Source of the DNA: Corynebacterium sp. P4-C1
Lineage (GTDB): Bacteria > Actinomycetota > Actinomycetes > Mycobacteriales > Mycobacteriaceae
Assembly: GCF_030503595.1 (NCBI RefSeq)
Contig: NZ_CP129966.1
Location: forward strand, 806,001 to 870,000
Length of the DNA stretch: 64,000 bases
Direction: 5' to 3'
In this document: positions 17,977-28,032 of the stretch, piece by piece
How positions within the stretch are numbered: the stretch's first letter is position 1
Layout of the letters: every line of letters begins with the position of its first letter
Program-made: the position numbers and the translations under genes
Notes under the pieces: model-generated
Seen by the model: the letters and a program-made list of their open reading frames with translations, nothing else
What the model was told of the DNA's origin: nothing
Database searches by the model: none

Positions 17977-18860
17977 AGCGGCAGTCCGCTGGCGATGTCG
18001 GCGCCGTGCTCCAAAGGCAGTCCTGCGCCGAGGAGGTAGTGCTCACGGCGGAGGATGGGCTGCGCGATGAGGTTGGACAAGGCGTAGGTGGTCACTGAGC
18101 CGCGGGCGGTGGCGGAATGGGGGTTGGTGTGGGTGAGGGAACCGTCGGCGATCCAGATCTGCGTTGCGTGCGCTTTCATAGCCTCGGTCTTGGCGGCGTA
18201 TTCGACGTCGTTCATCTCGACCCATGTGTCGGTGACGTCGACGGCGTCGAGCTGACCCGGCGCGGGGCGCGTCCAGCCGGCGGGGATGTCGTCGGCGATG
18301 TTGGCCTCGAGTTCTTCGCGCAGGCGCGCGGCCCAGAGGATGCGGGGAATGTCGACCTGCTCGGCGGCAAGGTGCGTGATCTCGTGGGCGCGGATGTGGT
18401 CCGGGTGGCCGTAGCCCCCGTTCTCGTCGTAGGTGAGCACGAGCTGCGGAGCTTCGCGGCAGAAAATGGCGGCGAGGTCGTTCACAGCGCGGTCGCCGGA
18501 GTTCACGAAGGCGCGAGGGTTGCGGCTCGCGGGTGAGCCCGCCATGCCGGAGTCGCGGTATGTTCCGGCGCCGCCGAGGAATTCGCCGCGCACACCGAGG
18601 ATGTGCAGGGCCCGGGTGAGCTCGTGGATGCGGAACCCGCCGAGCTGGTCCGCCTCGTCGTTGACGAGCCCCTGGTAGGTCTCCCCGATCACTTCCCCCT
18701 CCTCGCCGAGGGTGCAGGTGACCACGAGGACATCTGCGCCCCGGCGGGCCAGGTGTGCGAGCGCGCCGCCGGTGGAGATGGACTCGTCGTCCGGGTGCGC
18801 GTGGACCGCGACGACGCGCAGACCGACGAGGTCGCGCTCGGGGCGTCGCGGGCGGGTCAT
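17973..18860 (-). CDS. mshB: N-acetyl-glucosaminyl-inositol deacetylase of mycothiol synthesis
   Basis: A 295-residue PIG-L-type deacetylase. The zinc motif AHPDDESISTGG is near residue 19, and HPDHIRAHE near 146 supplies the third ligand. It removes acetate from GlcNAc-Ins in mycothiol biosynthesis. Start ATG 18860 lies one base after the stop of the upstream lipoprotein gene. A longer in-frame extension exists but is a shadow of that gene. The paralogue Mca is similar, but position next to lpqW/typA favours MshB. Confidence 0.85.
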   Translation of the reverse strand: MTRPRRPERDLVGLRVVAVHAHPDDESISTGGALAHLARRGADVLVVTCTLGEEGEVIGETYQGLVNDEADQLGGFRIHELTRALHILGVRGEFLGGAGTYRDSGMAGSPASRNPRAFVNSGDRAVNDLAAIFCREAPQLVLTYDENGGYGHPDHIRAHEITHLAAEQVDIPRILWAARLREELEANIADDIPAGWTRPAPGQLDAVDVTDTWVEMNDVEYAAKTEAMKAHATQIWIADGSLTHTNPHSATARGSVTTYALSNLIAQPILRREHYLLGAGLPLEHGADIASGLPL

Positions 18861-18861
18861 G

Positions 18862-20661
18862 TCACTGTCCGTCGCCGGATTCGGTGCTGGATTCGGTACC
18901 GGAGTCTGGCTGGTCTTCGCTGCGGTCATTTGCGGGGCGGTCCTCCTCGGTCTCATTGCGCTTGCGTGCACGGTCACCGTCACGGTCTTCAGTGGTGTCG
19001 CTGTCTTTGTCTGTCTCTGTGGCGGGCTCTTCAGTCTCTTCAGGGGTGCGTTCGGCGGTCCACTGGGCGGCACCGGCTACACCGCTGTTCCATTTCTGGA
19101 GGTCGGGGTCCGGGCCGGTGATGCCGGTGCCGAGGACCATGATGCGCCGCTCGGAAAGCACGGGCACCCAGACAGCCTCGCGGCGGAGCGTGTCGGAGAC
19201 GGTGTCGCGCGCTTCGGTTGCTGGGATGCGCCCGGAGAGAATATTGGCGGCCATGCCGCGTGTCGACGGGAGACAAAGGCCGCTCAGGTTACCCGCCGCG
19301 AAATCAGTGTCCTCCTGCGGGCACTGGATCCTGCTCGCCCACATGGCGGCACCGCCGTCGATGGACCATCCAACCACAGCATCCACCGTGCCGGCGCGCA
19401 GGCGGGAAGCGGTCTCGGTGGCATCCAGAGCCACCGCCTCAGCGTCGATGCCCTTGCCCACGAGGAGGTCGGCCACAGCGCGTGCAGCTGGCATGGCTTG
19501 GCTGTCGCGTGGGTCGGCGGCGATGCGCAGCGGGCCCGACTCGGCCGCGGCTTTGCGCAGGGCCTCCGGCTCTCCGTCCAAGGGCTGGGTGGAGTCGGCT
19601 GCGGCGAGGTCCCTCGTGCGGCCGGCGGCGATGCGGGAGATGAGGGGGACGTCGATAAGCGATGCAAGCTCCCGACGCGCATCTTTGGAGCCCAGGATCG
19701 GCGAATCCACAGACATGGTCACACCGAGCTCGCGCGGACCTTCCTCGAGGCGCAGCTGCGCGCCGGGAATCAGCGAGTACGCATCCCACGACGTCTCCCC
19801 CGGCACGTGGTCGACGAAGGCGAGTTGGCCGGAGCGCAGGCGGTCCGCGGCAAGTTCCGTCGGCCGGACGAAATTGAGCGTGAGCAGGTCGATATTCGCC
19901 GGGTCCGGAGCCCAAAACCGGTCGTTGCGCTTCAGCGCGATCACGCCGGCGCCCCGGTCGACTTTGTCCACCATGTAATGCCCGGCGGACGCCGGAATCG
20001 TGTCGGCGAGCGCGGTGGCGAAATCCTCCGCACGGGAATCCAGCAAATGCGACGGGAGGAGGTAATTGAAGAGGTCGTGCCAGGAGGTAACAGGCTCGTC
20101 GAAAAGCACGTCGACTGTCTTGCCTCCCGCGCCGCTCACGCGCACATCGCGGATCGCCCGGTAGCCCGCCGGGTCGACGACCCCCGGCGTGGAGGTCATC
20201 CCGCGCCACAGGTACACGAAATCCGCCCCCGTGACCGGGCTGCCATCGGACCACTGCGCGGCCGGGTCGATGACGTAGCGCACGGTCATCGCGGGGGCGT
20301 CGGGCTCCGCGGCGTCCCCGGCGTTGTCGACGACATCAGCGGACACGAGCAAGTCCTCGTTCATGCCACCGGCGCCGAACGCGCTCGGCAACGTGAGCTC
20401 GGCGACGTCGCGCACCGTGGAGAGCTCATCCGCAACTAGGTGCGGGTTCAACCCGTTGCGCAGGGGCTGCACGCCCACATTAGCCTTCGTACGCGCCGCC
20501 GGCTGGGCCGTGGTGGTGGACGTCTCAGTCGCCTCTGTCTCCTCCACGATCGGTGGCGGACCCGGGTTCGCAGAGCACGACGACAACACCCCCAGCGCGA
20601 GAACCGGGGCGAGAATCCTCGCCGCTGTAGCTCTGCAACTGGGGGTGCGCATGAGGGTCAA
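18862..20661 (-). CDS. LpqW-like lipoprotein (family 5 extracellular solute-binding fold)
   Basis: A 599-residue protein with signal peptide and lipobox LSSC (Cys about 29), then an oligopeptide-binding-protein fold: NPHLVADELS, then AQWSDGSPVTGADFVYLW. No permease genes are adjacent. In M. tuberculosis the equivalent neighbour of typA is LpqW, which modulates mannosyltransferase MptB and the PIM/lipoarabinomannan balance; a similar role is likely. The last 60 residues form a Glu/Asp/Arg-rich tail after TERTPEETEEPA, unusual for the fold. One copy of the 11-mer lies at 19650-19660. Confidence 0.8.
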   Translation of the reverse strand: MTLMRTPSCRATAARILAPVLALGVLSSCSANPGPPPIVEETEATETSTTTAQPAARTKANVGVQPLRNGLNPHLVADELSTVRDVAELTLPSAFGAGGMNEDLLVSADVVDNAGDAAEPDAPAMTVRYVIDPAAQWSDGSPVTGADFVYLWRGMTSTPGVVDPAGYRAIRDVRVSGAGGKTVDVLFDEPVTSWHDLFNYLLPSHLLDSRAEDFATALADTIPASAGHYMVDKVDRGAGVIALKRNDRFWAPDPANIDLLTLNFVRPTELAADRLRSGQLAFVDHVPGETSWDAYSLIPGAQLRLEEGPRELGVTMSVDSPILGSKDARRELASLIDVPLISRIAAGRTRDLAAADSTQPLDGEPEALRKAAAESGPLRIAADPRDSQAMPAARAVADLLVGKGIDAEAVALDATETASRLRAGTVDAVVGWSIDGGAAMWASRIQCPQEDTDFAAGNLSGLCLPSTRGMAANILSGRIPATEARDTVSDTLRREAVWVPVLSERRIMVLGTGITGPDPDLQKWNSGVAGAAQWTAERTPEETEEPATETDKDSDTTEDRDGDRARKRNETEEDRPANDRSEDQPDSGTESSTESGDGQ

Positions 20662-20704
20662 TGCTACTGCATCGGCCCGGAAAGCCTGCCGCAGTAGCCC
20701 GGCA

Positions 20705-22621
20705 CTACTTGTTCATCTGCTTCGCGCGGGAACGTGCGCGGCCGCGCTCGGTCGCGTTGAGGATGACCTTACGAACACGCATGACCTCCGGGGTGACCTC
20801 GACGCACTCGTCGTCGTCGCAGAACTCGATTGCCTCGTCGAGGGACAGGGACTTCGCCTTGGCCAGCGTGACCGTCGTGTCCGCGGAAGCGGCACGCATG
20901 TTGGTCAGCTTCTTCTCCTTGGTGATGTTGATGTCCATGTCCTCGTCGCGACTGTTCGCACCGACGACCATGCCTTCGTAGGTCTCCGCGCCGGGCTCGA
21001 CGAAGAACTCGCCACGGTCCGCGAGCTGCATCAGTGCGTAGGAGGTGACCTGGCCGGAACGGTCGGCAACGAGGGAGCCGGTCGGGCGGCCCTTGATCTC
21101 GCCTGCCCAGGGGCGGTGCTCGATGGAGTACGAGTTGGCGATGCCGGCACCACGGGTCTCGGTCAGGAAGGTCGTGCGGAAGCCGATGAGGCCACGGGAA
21201 GGGACGTCGAATTCCATGCGGACCCAGTCGCCGGAACCTGCGTTGCCCATCGCGGTCATCTGGCCCTTGCGGTTGGCCATCAGCTGGGTGACGGCGCCCT
21301 GGTGCTCGGCCGGGGTGTCGATGACCATGTGGTCATAAGGCTCGTAGGTCTTGCCGTCGATCTCCTTGGTGACCACCTGCGGCTTGCCCACGGTGAGCTC
21401 GAAGCCTTCGCGGCGCATCGTCTCGATCAAAACGGTCAGGGCCATCTCGCCGCGGCCCTGGACTTCCCAGGCATCCGGGCGGTCGGTCGGCAGCACCTTG
21501 ATGGACACGTTACCGATGAGCTCCTGGTCGAGGCGGGCCTTGATCAGGCGGGCGGTGAGCTTGTCGCCGCCACCGCGGCCGGCCATCGGGGAGGTGTTCA
21601 CACCGATGGTCATGGAGATCGCCGGGTCGTCGACCTTGATGCGCGGGCGCGGCTCGACCTTCTCCGGGTTGCAGAGGGTGTCGCCGATCATGATCTCGTC
21701 GATGCCGGACACGGCTGCGATGTCGCCGGCGATGACGTCGCCCTGGGCGGGGACGCGTTCAAGGCCCTCGGTGACCAGCAGCTCGGCGATCTTGACGTTC
21801 TTGACGTGCTGTTCGCCCTCGGAGTCATAGTGGACCCAGGCGACAGTGTCGCCCTTCTTCACGGAGCCGCGGTAGACGCGGATCAGGGCGATGCGGCCGA
21901 GGAAGGAGGAGGAGTCGAGGTTGGTCACCTGCGCCTGGAACGGAGCGTCGATGTCAGCGGAGGGCTCGGGCAGGACGTCGTAGATGACGTCGAAAAGCGG
22001 CTGCAGATCCTCGTTGTCCGGAAGCTGGCCGTTGCCCGGGTTGTCGAAGGAGGCGCGGCCGGCGCGGCCGGAAGCGTAGAGGACGGGCAGCTCGAGCAGG
22101 TTCTCGGCGGCCTCGGCGGCCTCGGGGTCCTCGAGGGAGGCGCCGAGCTCCAGGAGGAGGTCCTGAGCCTCGTCGACGACTTCGTCGATTCGCGCGTCCG
22201 GGCGGTCGGTCTTGTTCACGCAAATGATGACGGGCTTCTTCGCTTCGAGTGCCTTGCCCAGAACAAAGCGGGTCTGCGGGAGGGGGCCCTCGGAGGCGTC
22301 GATAAGCAGGACGACGCCGTCGACCATGGACAGGCCACGCTCGACCTCGCCGCCGAAGTCTGCGTGGCCCGGGGTGTCGATGACGTTGATGACGAGGTCG
22401 CGGCCGTCCTTGCCCGCGCCCTTGCGGCGGATGGAGGTGTTCTTCGCCAAAATGGTGATTCCGCGCTCGGACTCGAGGTCTCCGGAATCCATGACGCGGT
22501 CTGCAACCTCGCCGTGGTCGCCGAACGCGCCGGACTGCTCCAGCATGCCGTTGACGAGAGTGGTCTTGCCGTGGTCGACGTGGGCGACGATGGCGACGTT
22601 ACGGAACTCAGGGTGCGACAC
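20705..22621 (-). CDS. typA: Ribosome-associated GTPase TypA/BipA
   Basis: A 638-residue translational GTPase. It shows P-loop AHVDHGKTTL (residues about 13-22), switch I RGITI, switch II DTPGHADFGGE, and NKTDRPDA (G4), followed by EF-G-like domains III/V and the BipA C-terminal domain (RSRAKQMNK). It assists 50S assembly and stress adaptation. The order with the LpqW-like gene and mshB matches mycobacteria. One copy of CGTCGATAAGC lies at 22298-22308, reading Leu-Ile-Asp. Confidence 0.95.
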   Translation of the reverse strand: MSHPEFRNVAIVAHVDHGKTTLVNGMLEQSGAFGDHGEVADRVMDSGDLESERGITILAKNTSIRRKGAGKDGRDLVINVIDTPGHADFGGEVERGLSMVDGVVLLIDASEGPLPQTRFVLGKALEAKKPVIICVNKTDRPDARIDEVVDEAQDLLLELGASLEDPEAAEAAENLLELPVLYASGRAGRASFDNPGNGQLPDNEDLQPLFDVIYDVLPEPSADIDAPFQAQVTNLDSSSFLGRIALIRVYRGSVKKGDTVAWVHYDSEGEQHVKNVKIAELLVTEGLERVPAQGDVIAGDIAAVSGIDEIMIGDTLCNPEKVEPRPRIKVDDPAISMTIGVNTSPMAGRGGGDKLTARLIKARLDQELIGNVSIKVLPTDRPDAWEVQGRGEMALTVLIETMRREGFELTVGKPQVVTKEIDGKTYEPYDHMVIDTPAEHQGAVTQLMANRKGQMTAMGNAGSGDWVRMEFDVPSRGLIGFRTTFLTETRGAGIANSYSIEHRPWAGEIKGRPTGSLVADRSGQVTSYALMQLADRGEFFVEPGAETYEGMVVGANSRDEDMDINITKEKKLTNMRAASADTTVTLAKAKSLSLDEAIEFCDDDECVEVTPEVMRVRKVILNATERGRARSRAKQMNK

Positions 22622-22676
22622 TTCTTCGTCTGCTCCTTTGCATAGGCGTACTGCACACGGCAGTTGAACGGTTAAA

Positions 22677-22692
22677 CCCTACTCCGGTAGGG
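22677..22692 (-). other. Small hairpin in the typA leader
   Basis: CCCTAC and GTAGGG separated by a four-base loop, about 55 bp upstream of the typA start. On the minus strand the stem is followed by TTTAA, so it could be a weak attenuator or belong to another transcript. Confidence 0.3.
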
Positions 22693-22877
22693 CTTTGCGT
22701 GCGATACCGAAGGTACACGCGCGCGAAAATTCTCATGTCCCGTCCAGAATCGCGCCTTGACCACACGCCGAAAACCAGTTATCCCCTGGACAGCTGTTGC
22801 AAAAGTGACCAGCGTAACTAAAGTTGCAGGAGTTGTAATTGTTATCGCTTTATTTTCCCCGACGAAGGATCGAATCC

Positions 22878-23615
22878 TTGAAGTTAGCGACACCCCTCCG
22901 CACCGCCTTCGCCTCCGCGACTCTGTCCGCCGCGCTCGTAGCGGGAGCCGTGGGCGCCGTGGGTGCCACCGCCGCCCCCGCGCCTGCCCAGGCTGCGCCG
23001 GCACCGGCCCCTACTTCCCTCGCGGCGCTCGCCGGCGGATCCTCGAATGTCGTCGACTCACTCGGGCGCCCAACGCCGCAAGTGCAGCGCGCTGTCACGG
23101 ACTTCGCCAACCGCCCCGGCACACCTCCGCAGGTGCGCGATGCGCTCTTGGCCGGACTTGCGTTCCTCACCGGCGGCGGCGGTGGCAACGCCGGCCCTGG
23201 ACTGCCGGAAAGCGGCCCGGCTTTCCGCCAGGGCCTGTGGCCGACCATCTCCCCCAACTGCATGGGGCCGGGCATGAACTCGACGGGCTCGCTGATCGCG
23301 GTCCCCGGCCCGGCACGCATCCCGGTGCCTGCACCCAAGGCCGGTCAGGCCACTTTCGTGTTCACAGCTTTGGGTACAAAACCGGCATCTCCCCAGCAAG
23401 GGGCCATGAATGTCCACTGGGTCAACCTGGCGACTCTCCGCACCGGTGTAACGCCTCTGCGCAACAACGGGATTAACCCAACAGGACCGGCAACGCTCTC
23501 CAACGTCGCCGACACGGGTTCCGGCCCGGTGCTGGCGGTGGTCTCCGGGGCAGTCAAGACCGACGGCCGCAGCTGCGGTTTCGCCCCGACGGCGCTGAGC
23601 GTGACGGTGAAGTAG
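22878..23615 (+). CDS. Secreted Ala/Pro-rich protein
   Basis: A 245-residue protein from TTG 22878, chosen because AAGGA lies nine bases upstream. An earlier in-frame TTG at 22839 lacks this. It has a Sec signal peptide (about residues 1-33, cut near AQAAPAP), a Pro/Ala linker, a Gly-rich turn (GGGGGNAGPG) and a compact C-terminal domain with two cysteines (NCMGPGM and SCGF) that could form a disulfide. Similar exported proteins sit near typA in mycolic-acid bacteria. Function is unknown. Confidence 0.7.
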   Translation: MKLATPLRTAFASATLSAALVAGAVGAVGATAAPAPAQAAPAPAPTSLAALAGGSSNVVDSLGRPTPQVQRAVTDFANRPGTPPQVRDALLAGLAFLTGGGGGNAGPGLPESGPAFRQGLWPTISPNCMGPGMNSTGSLIAVPGPARIPVPAPKAGQATFVFTALGTKPASPQQGAMNVHWVNLATLRTGVTPLRNNGINPTGPATLSNVADTGSGPVLAVVSGAVKTDGRSCGFAPTALSVTVK

Positions 23616-23652
23616 AGACCAGGCAACCACGAACCACGGACCACGGACCACT

Positions 23653-24246
23653 ATGGACGAGCAGATTCACGGACGGCAGCTGAACGGCATGAAGGCGGAC
23701 CGCGCGGATCAACCCGATCTGCACCCGGTGAAGCAGGAGACATTCGACACCACGTCGAAGACCAACACGGACCCGAAGGGCTTCCTGAGGGACGTGGACA
23801 CGTTCAAAGTCACCGATTTCGGCTTGTACATGGCCCGTGGCGCGAACCACCCGAAATTCGGCTACCTGGAGAGCTGGCTGCTTCCGGAGCTGAAGCTGCG
23901 CGCGAATATCTTCCACTTCCGCGAAGGCGTGGATGTGGAACAGGACTACTACTTCGACATCGCCGACATCGACATCGAGGGCGATGTGTGGCGCACCCGC
24001 GACCTCTACGTCGACCTCGTCGCTGTCCAGGGCGAGGCGATCGATGTGCTCGACATCGACGAGCTCGCTGCCGCGACGTCCGCGGGCCTGATCACGGCGG
24101 AGGAGGCGGAGAGAGCTATCGACGCCACACTCAACGCCGTCGAGGGCATCACCCGCCACGACGACGACGCGATGGAATGGCTGCGCGCCCAGGGCATCGA
24201 ATTGACCTGGGCGGACGAGGTGGAGCTCACACCGGCCGCATCCTAG
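23653..24246 (+). CDS. DUF402 domain protein
   Basis: A 197-residue protein with a DUF402-type beta-barrel: GYLESWLLPELKLRANIFHF and YYFDIADIDIEGDVWRTRDLYVDL (about residues 75-130) hold the paired acidic residues that bind metal in this family. DUF402 members include nucleoside phosphatases and FomD. The acidic C-terminal helix (EEAERAIDATL) is typical of the actinobacterial branch. It lies 37 bp after the secreted-protein gene. Confidence 0.75.
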   Translation: MDEQIHGRQLNGMKADRADQPDLHPVKQETFDTTSKTNTDPKGFLRDVDTFKVTDFGLYMARGANHPKFGYLESWLLPELKLRANIFHFREGVDVEQDYYFDIADIDIEGDVWRTRDLYVDLVAVQGEAIDVLDIDELAAATSAGLITAEEAERAIDATLNAVEGITRHDDDAMEWLRAQGIELTWADEVELTPAAS

Positions 24247-24277
24247 GCCCCCGATGCCCACAGCGTCCGGTGCCCCC

Positions 24278-24652
24278 CTAGGCGCTGGTCAGCTCCTCGC
24301 GGGTGAAACGTGCGCGGCAGCCGTCAGCGCGGGTGAATTCCACGACGACATCTCGGTCGTGCGCGAGGTGCAACAGCCGGGTCGCCAGTTCGCGCTCCGC
24401 ACGCTCGACGGCAGGTTCCGCCCCTTCGACGCTGAGCATGAGCACCCCCTCGGTGCCGATGACGTCACAAGTCGCAGAACCGCTTCCAGGGGCTTGAAGG
24501 GTGCGGTCCGCGGGGAAGGTGAACGTGCCTTTGGAGGTCTCGGGGTCCCAAGTGGCGTCGATAAGCTGCTCAAAATAGCTGGCCAGCAACTTCCCGTACC
24601 GCGCGGGACGGTCGAGTCGCACGCGCGCGGTCGAGGTCACGGTTTTCGGCAT
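24278..24652 (-). CDS. DUF2218 domain protein
   Basis: A 124-residue protein from ATG 24652. VRLDRPARYGKLLASYFEQL and the ending HDRDVVVEFTRADG fit the DUF2218 pattern of small actinobacterial proteins, often found near siderophore or heme genes, though not here. It is convergent with the DUF402 gene and divergent from the DUF808 gene. One CGTCGATAAGC copy (24556-24566) encodes Leu-Ile-Asp. Confidence 0.7.
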   Translation of the reverse strand: MPKTVTSTARVRLDRPARYGKLLASYFEQLIDATWDPETSKGTFTFPADRTLQAPGSGSATCDVIGTEGVLMLSVEGAEPAVERAERELATRLLHLAHDRDVVVEFTRADGCRARFTREELTSA

Positions 24653-24728
24653 GGACCACACCCTACCCAAACGCCGCGGACAGATTAGTATTCGTTGTTT
24701 GAACACCCCCCAACAGAAAGGTCCGCGT

Positions 24729-25640
24729 ATGGCTGGCGGTCTCCTCGCCTTGCTTGACGACGTCGCCCTCATCGCCAAAACCGCCGCCTCCAGCATGGAT
24801 GATGTCGCAGGCATGACGGCGAAGACATCGACGAAGGCGGCCGGTGTCGTGATCGACGATGCCGCGGTCACGCCGCAGTACGTCACCGGCGTGACCCCCG
24901 CACGCGAGCTGCCCATCATCTGGAAGATCACGAAGGGCTCGCTGCGCAACAAGCTGCTCATCATCCTCCCGATCGCCCTCCTGCTCAACGCGTTCGCCCC
25001 GTGGGCGCTGGTGCCCATCTTGATGGTCGGCGGCACTTACCTGTGCTTCGAGGGCGCGGAAAAAATCGCCGATAAGCTCCTCCACAACGAGAAGGACCAG
25101 CAGGAAGAGGCGGTCAACCGTGACGAGCAGGGCGAAGACGCCCTGGTGAAAAGCGCGGTGCGCACCGACCTCATCCTGTCCGCGGAGATCATGATCATCT
25201 CCCTCGACGAGGTCGCCGACCAGCCGTTGATGGTGGAGTTCATGGTGCTCGTCGCAGTCGCGATCTTCATCACCCTCGCCGTGTACGGCGCAGTGGCGCT
25301 GCTGGTCAAGATCGACGACATCGGGCTCGGCATGATCGAACGCGACAAAGCCCCGGGTCTGGGGCGCGCCCTGGTCAACGGCATGCCGGTCGTGCTGAAG
25401 ATCATCGGCATCGTCGGCACCGTGGCCATGCTCTGGGTCGGCGGCCACCTGATCATCCGCGGCCTTCACGAGGTCTTCGGTTGGCACTGGCCGCACGACG
25501 TTCTCGAGCACCTGGCGGAGGCGGTCGGCGGCGGCGCCCTCGGCTGGCTGGTGGACACCGCCGGCTCCGCCTTGGCGGGCCTCCTCGTCGGCTTCGCCGT
25601 CCTCGGCATCGTCTCGCTGGTGCGCAAAGCCGTCCGCTAA
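24729..25640 (+). CDS. DUF808 (YedI-type) inner membrane protein
   Basis: A 303-residue protein. The N-terminus GGLLALLDDVALIAK and VDDxAVTPQYV (VIDDAAVTPQYVTG) are the DUF808 hallmarks, followed by about five membrane helices and the cytosolic loop RTDLILSAEIMIISL. The function of the family is not established. AGAAAGG precedes the ATG. Confidence 0.85.
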   Translation: MAGGLLALLDDVALIAKTAASSMDDVAGMTAKTSTKAAGVVIDDAAVTPQYVTGVTPARELPIIWKITKGSLRNKLLIILPIALLLNAFAPWALVPILMVGGTYLCFEGAEKIADKLLHNEKDQQEEAVNRDEQGEDALVKSAVRTDLILSAEIMIISLDEVADQPLMVEFMVLVAVAIFITLAVYGAVALLVKIDDIGLGMIERDKAPGLGRALVNGMPVVLKIIGIVGTVAMLWVGGHLIIRGLHEVFGWHWPHDVLEHLAEAVGGGALGWLVDTAGSALAGLLVGFAVLGIVSLVRKAVR

Positions 25641-25734
25641 GCCGCCGTCTGGTAGGCCGCCGTCCGCATTCCCTTGCGCGCGCCCCAGAGTGGCGACTCG
25701 GGCTGGGGACGCACCCGCGCTAAGGTCGAGGCCC

Positions 25735-26829
25735 ATGGAACCGCTGCCCCGCTACCCACTCGCCCCGTCCGCCCTCGGCGGCGGAACCGAGCTCAGCGTC
25801 GGCAGCCTCATCGCCGCGACACTTTTCGAGAACGCCGGCACCCCGGCTGCCGATGAGCCCCTGCACACGACAGTCGAGCTCGATCCCGACCCGCTCACCG
25901 GCGCATGGCGCGTGCGCTGGCCCGTTGCCCACGGCGGAATCATCGGCGAGATCAGCGCTTCCGACCGCGCCCCGTACCGCAGTGTGGACACCCTCCACGA
26001 AGCCGGACTGGTTCCCACTGCCCAGGCTTTCATCTCCTTCGACCGCACCACCGCCAGCCACCGCGTCGTCGTGCAGCTCGCCCCCGCCGCCATGTGCGTT
26101 CCGCGCAACAACCTGCTGCCGGGTGCTCTGCTTCTGCCCGGCACCCTGCCCGGCGAAGATTCTGTCTACGTCCACGTCGCCGATGGTGAGTTCACCGCCG
26201 CCGAGACCATGCTGATGTCCCCCGGCCAGTGGCTTGTGGGCCTGCACCTGCACGGCCGCACTGTTGTGGTCACCTGCGGCGGCCGCGTTCTGGGCACCCT
26301 GAACCCCGCCCAGGCTGGGCCCGTCCGCGAAAAACTCGCCACCCTGTTCGCCCAGGGGTCCGATGTCAAAGCGCGCGCCTGGGCTGTCGAGGGGTCCATC
26401 AGCGTCGACGTCACCCGCACACCCGGGTCCTTCCCCGTGCGTACCCTGCCTCCGCTACCCCTGCCGGCCGGACCCGAAATAGACATTCCTTCCGCGGAGG
26501 TCTACCAATTCGCTGACGGCTCCCTCGTCGTCACCGTCGACTTGCCCTCCGCCATCGATCCCGAGGACTTCGTCCACCCCCGCGAAGGCGCCCGCACCGT
26601 CGCACCCGTCCACCCTGCCGAGGACGCGCCCACCCAGTACTTCCCCGCCTTCGTAGACTTCAACCCGCCATCCGCGGACGACGGCGATGCCGCAGCCAGC
26701 GAGACCTATCTCACCGAGGTGGAGAAAGTCCGTCTCCGTCGCGCACGCCGCAAGTCGAACGGACCGAAACACAGCAGAGACGACGACGCCCCGCAGGAAT
26801 ACACCGGGCGTCACCGCCGCGACGGTTAG
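25735..26829 (+). CDS. Conserved corynebacterial hypothetical protein
   Basis: A 364-residue cytosolic protein from ATG 25735. I recognise no domain. The first 230 residues are a beta-rich globular region with a HIRAN/GGDEF-unrelated fold (DRTTASHRVVVQLAP, TVVVTCGGRVLGTL). The last 80 are charged and disordered, ending RHRRDG. The repeated short strands and VTCGGRVLG segment could suit a regulatory or envelope-stress role, but that is a guess. Confidence 0.6.
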   Translation: MEPLPRYPLAPSALGGGTELSVGSLIAATLFENAGTPAADEPLHTTVELDPDPLTGAWRVRWPVAHGGIIGEISASDRAPYRSVDTLHEAGLVPTAQAFISFDRTTASHRVVVQLAPAAMCVPRNNLLPGALLLPGTLPGEDSVYVHVADGEFTAAETMLMSPGQWLVGLHLHGRTVVVTCGGRVLGTLNPAQAGPVREKLATLFAQGSDVKARAWAVEGSISVDVTRTPGSFPVRTLPPLPLPAGPEIDIPSAEVYQFADGSLVVTVDLPSAIDPEDFVHPREGARTVAPVHPAEDAPTQYFPAFVDFNPPSADDGDAAASETYLTEVEKVRLRRARRKSNGPKHSRDDDAPQEYTGRHRRDG

Positions 26830-26887
26830 CCCCGGGTTTGCAAGAGTTCCGTTGCGGTTCAGTCATTTTCCCTCCCCGTGTCTTGAA

Positions 26888-28014
26888 ATGAGCTCCGTTA
26901 TGCGTCCGTTCCGCCGTTGCGCCCTCTCAGCCATCGCCGCCGGCACCATTGCCGCGACCGCACTCGCTCCCGCCCCCGCGGGTGCGCAAAGCTCCCTAAG
27001 TTCGACGAGTTCCTCCAGCTCGAGCAGCTCCACCAGCTCCCGCAACCTGATCAACGAGTTGGGCGCCTTGTTCGCCCCGCAGCAGAAACCGAAACCGCAG
27101 ACGCCGAAGCCGGAGGACAACACGAACAAGGGCTTCGCTGTGGAAATGGTCGGCGACCTGCTCGGCAACCACCAGCCCAATTTGAGGCTCGGCGCAGCCG
27201 ACCTGGGCATCATGGTGCCGTTGATGAACGAGACGTTCGCGGTCGTCTTCGGCGTATCCTCACCGGCAGGTACTTCGGCGAAGGCAAGTGGCTCAGCCCC
27301 GTGGGCTTCGTGGCCGAGCGCGACGAGAACGGACGCATCACCTTCAACCGACCGCTCAACGACGGCAAAACTGCCGACCAGCTGATTTCGTACCAGCACT
27401 ACGACAACCGCACACTAATCCCGTCCGACGTGATCAACCTGGACGGGACGCTCTACATGCAGGGCATGTGGAACGAGGGCATCGGCAATGTGCGCGAAAC
27501 CCAGATCTGGAGGTCCACCGACTACGGCAAGACCTGGACCTCGGTCGGGCGGACTCCCTACCGCTACATGAACAGCATGGGCAACCTGATTAGCTGGGAG
27601 AAGGGCCCGGACGGATACATCTACGTAGTGTCCACCGAATTCAACCGCGACGACCCCGTCTACCTCTCCCGTTGCCGCGAGGAGCAGATGGCGGACCGCA
27701 AGCAGTGGGAGTTCTACAACCCGTCGAAAGGCACATGGGGCCACGACCTCCTCCCGATCCTGTCCGATAACGTCCAAGCTGGCGAGATGCCCCTACGCTA
27801 CATCGAGAACCACTGGGTGCTCGCCATGTTCAACGAAGAGACTGCCTCTATCGAAGTGCGCATCTCCGACACCGTCGCCCGCGACTGGAATTCGATCACG
27901 CCGGCGCGCGTCGCCGTCGACGAGACCGCGGTGTCGGAAGAGACCATGCACCGCCTCGGCGACGCGGAAGCGATGGAGAACGCCGCGGACAACGCGGCCA
28001 CCGCGCTGCACTAG
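26888..28014 (+). pseudogene. DUF4185 secreted protein, frameshifted
   Basis: The first frame gives a signal peptide (cut after APAGAQ), a Ser-rich linker, and DLGIMVPLMNETFAVVFG up to about 27253. The family continues in the +1 frame as ILTGRYFGEGKWLSPVGFV and on to DNAATALH at 28014, with DUF4185 features such as WRSTDYGKTW and YIENHWVLAMF. Adding one A between 27254 and 27255 makes GGC GAT ATC and restores the family's FGD motif in a continuous protein of about 375 residues. It is either a genuine inactivating deletion or a sequencing error. Confidence 0.75.
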
Positions 28015-28032
28015 GCGAAAGCGCTAGCGCGG

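Noticed and set aside
20324..22645. A 773-codon plus-strand open frame antisense to typA
   Set aside because: It is the longest open frame in the window, but its composition is Val/Leu/Asp/Gly rich like a mirror of GC-rich codons, and typA on the other strand has every GTPase motif.
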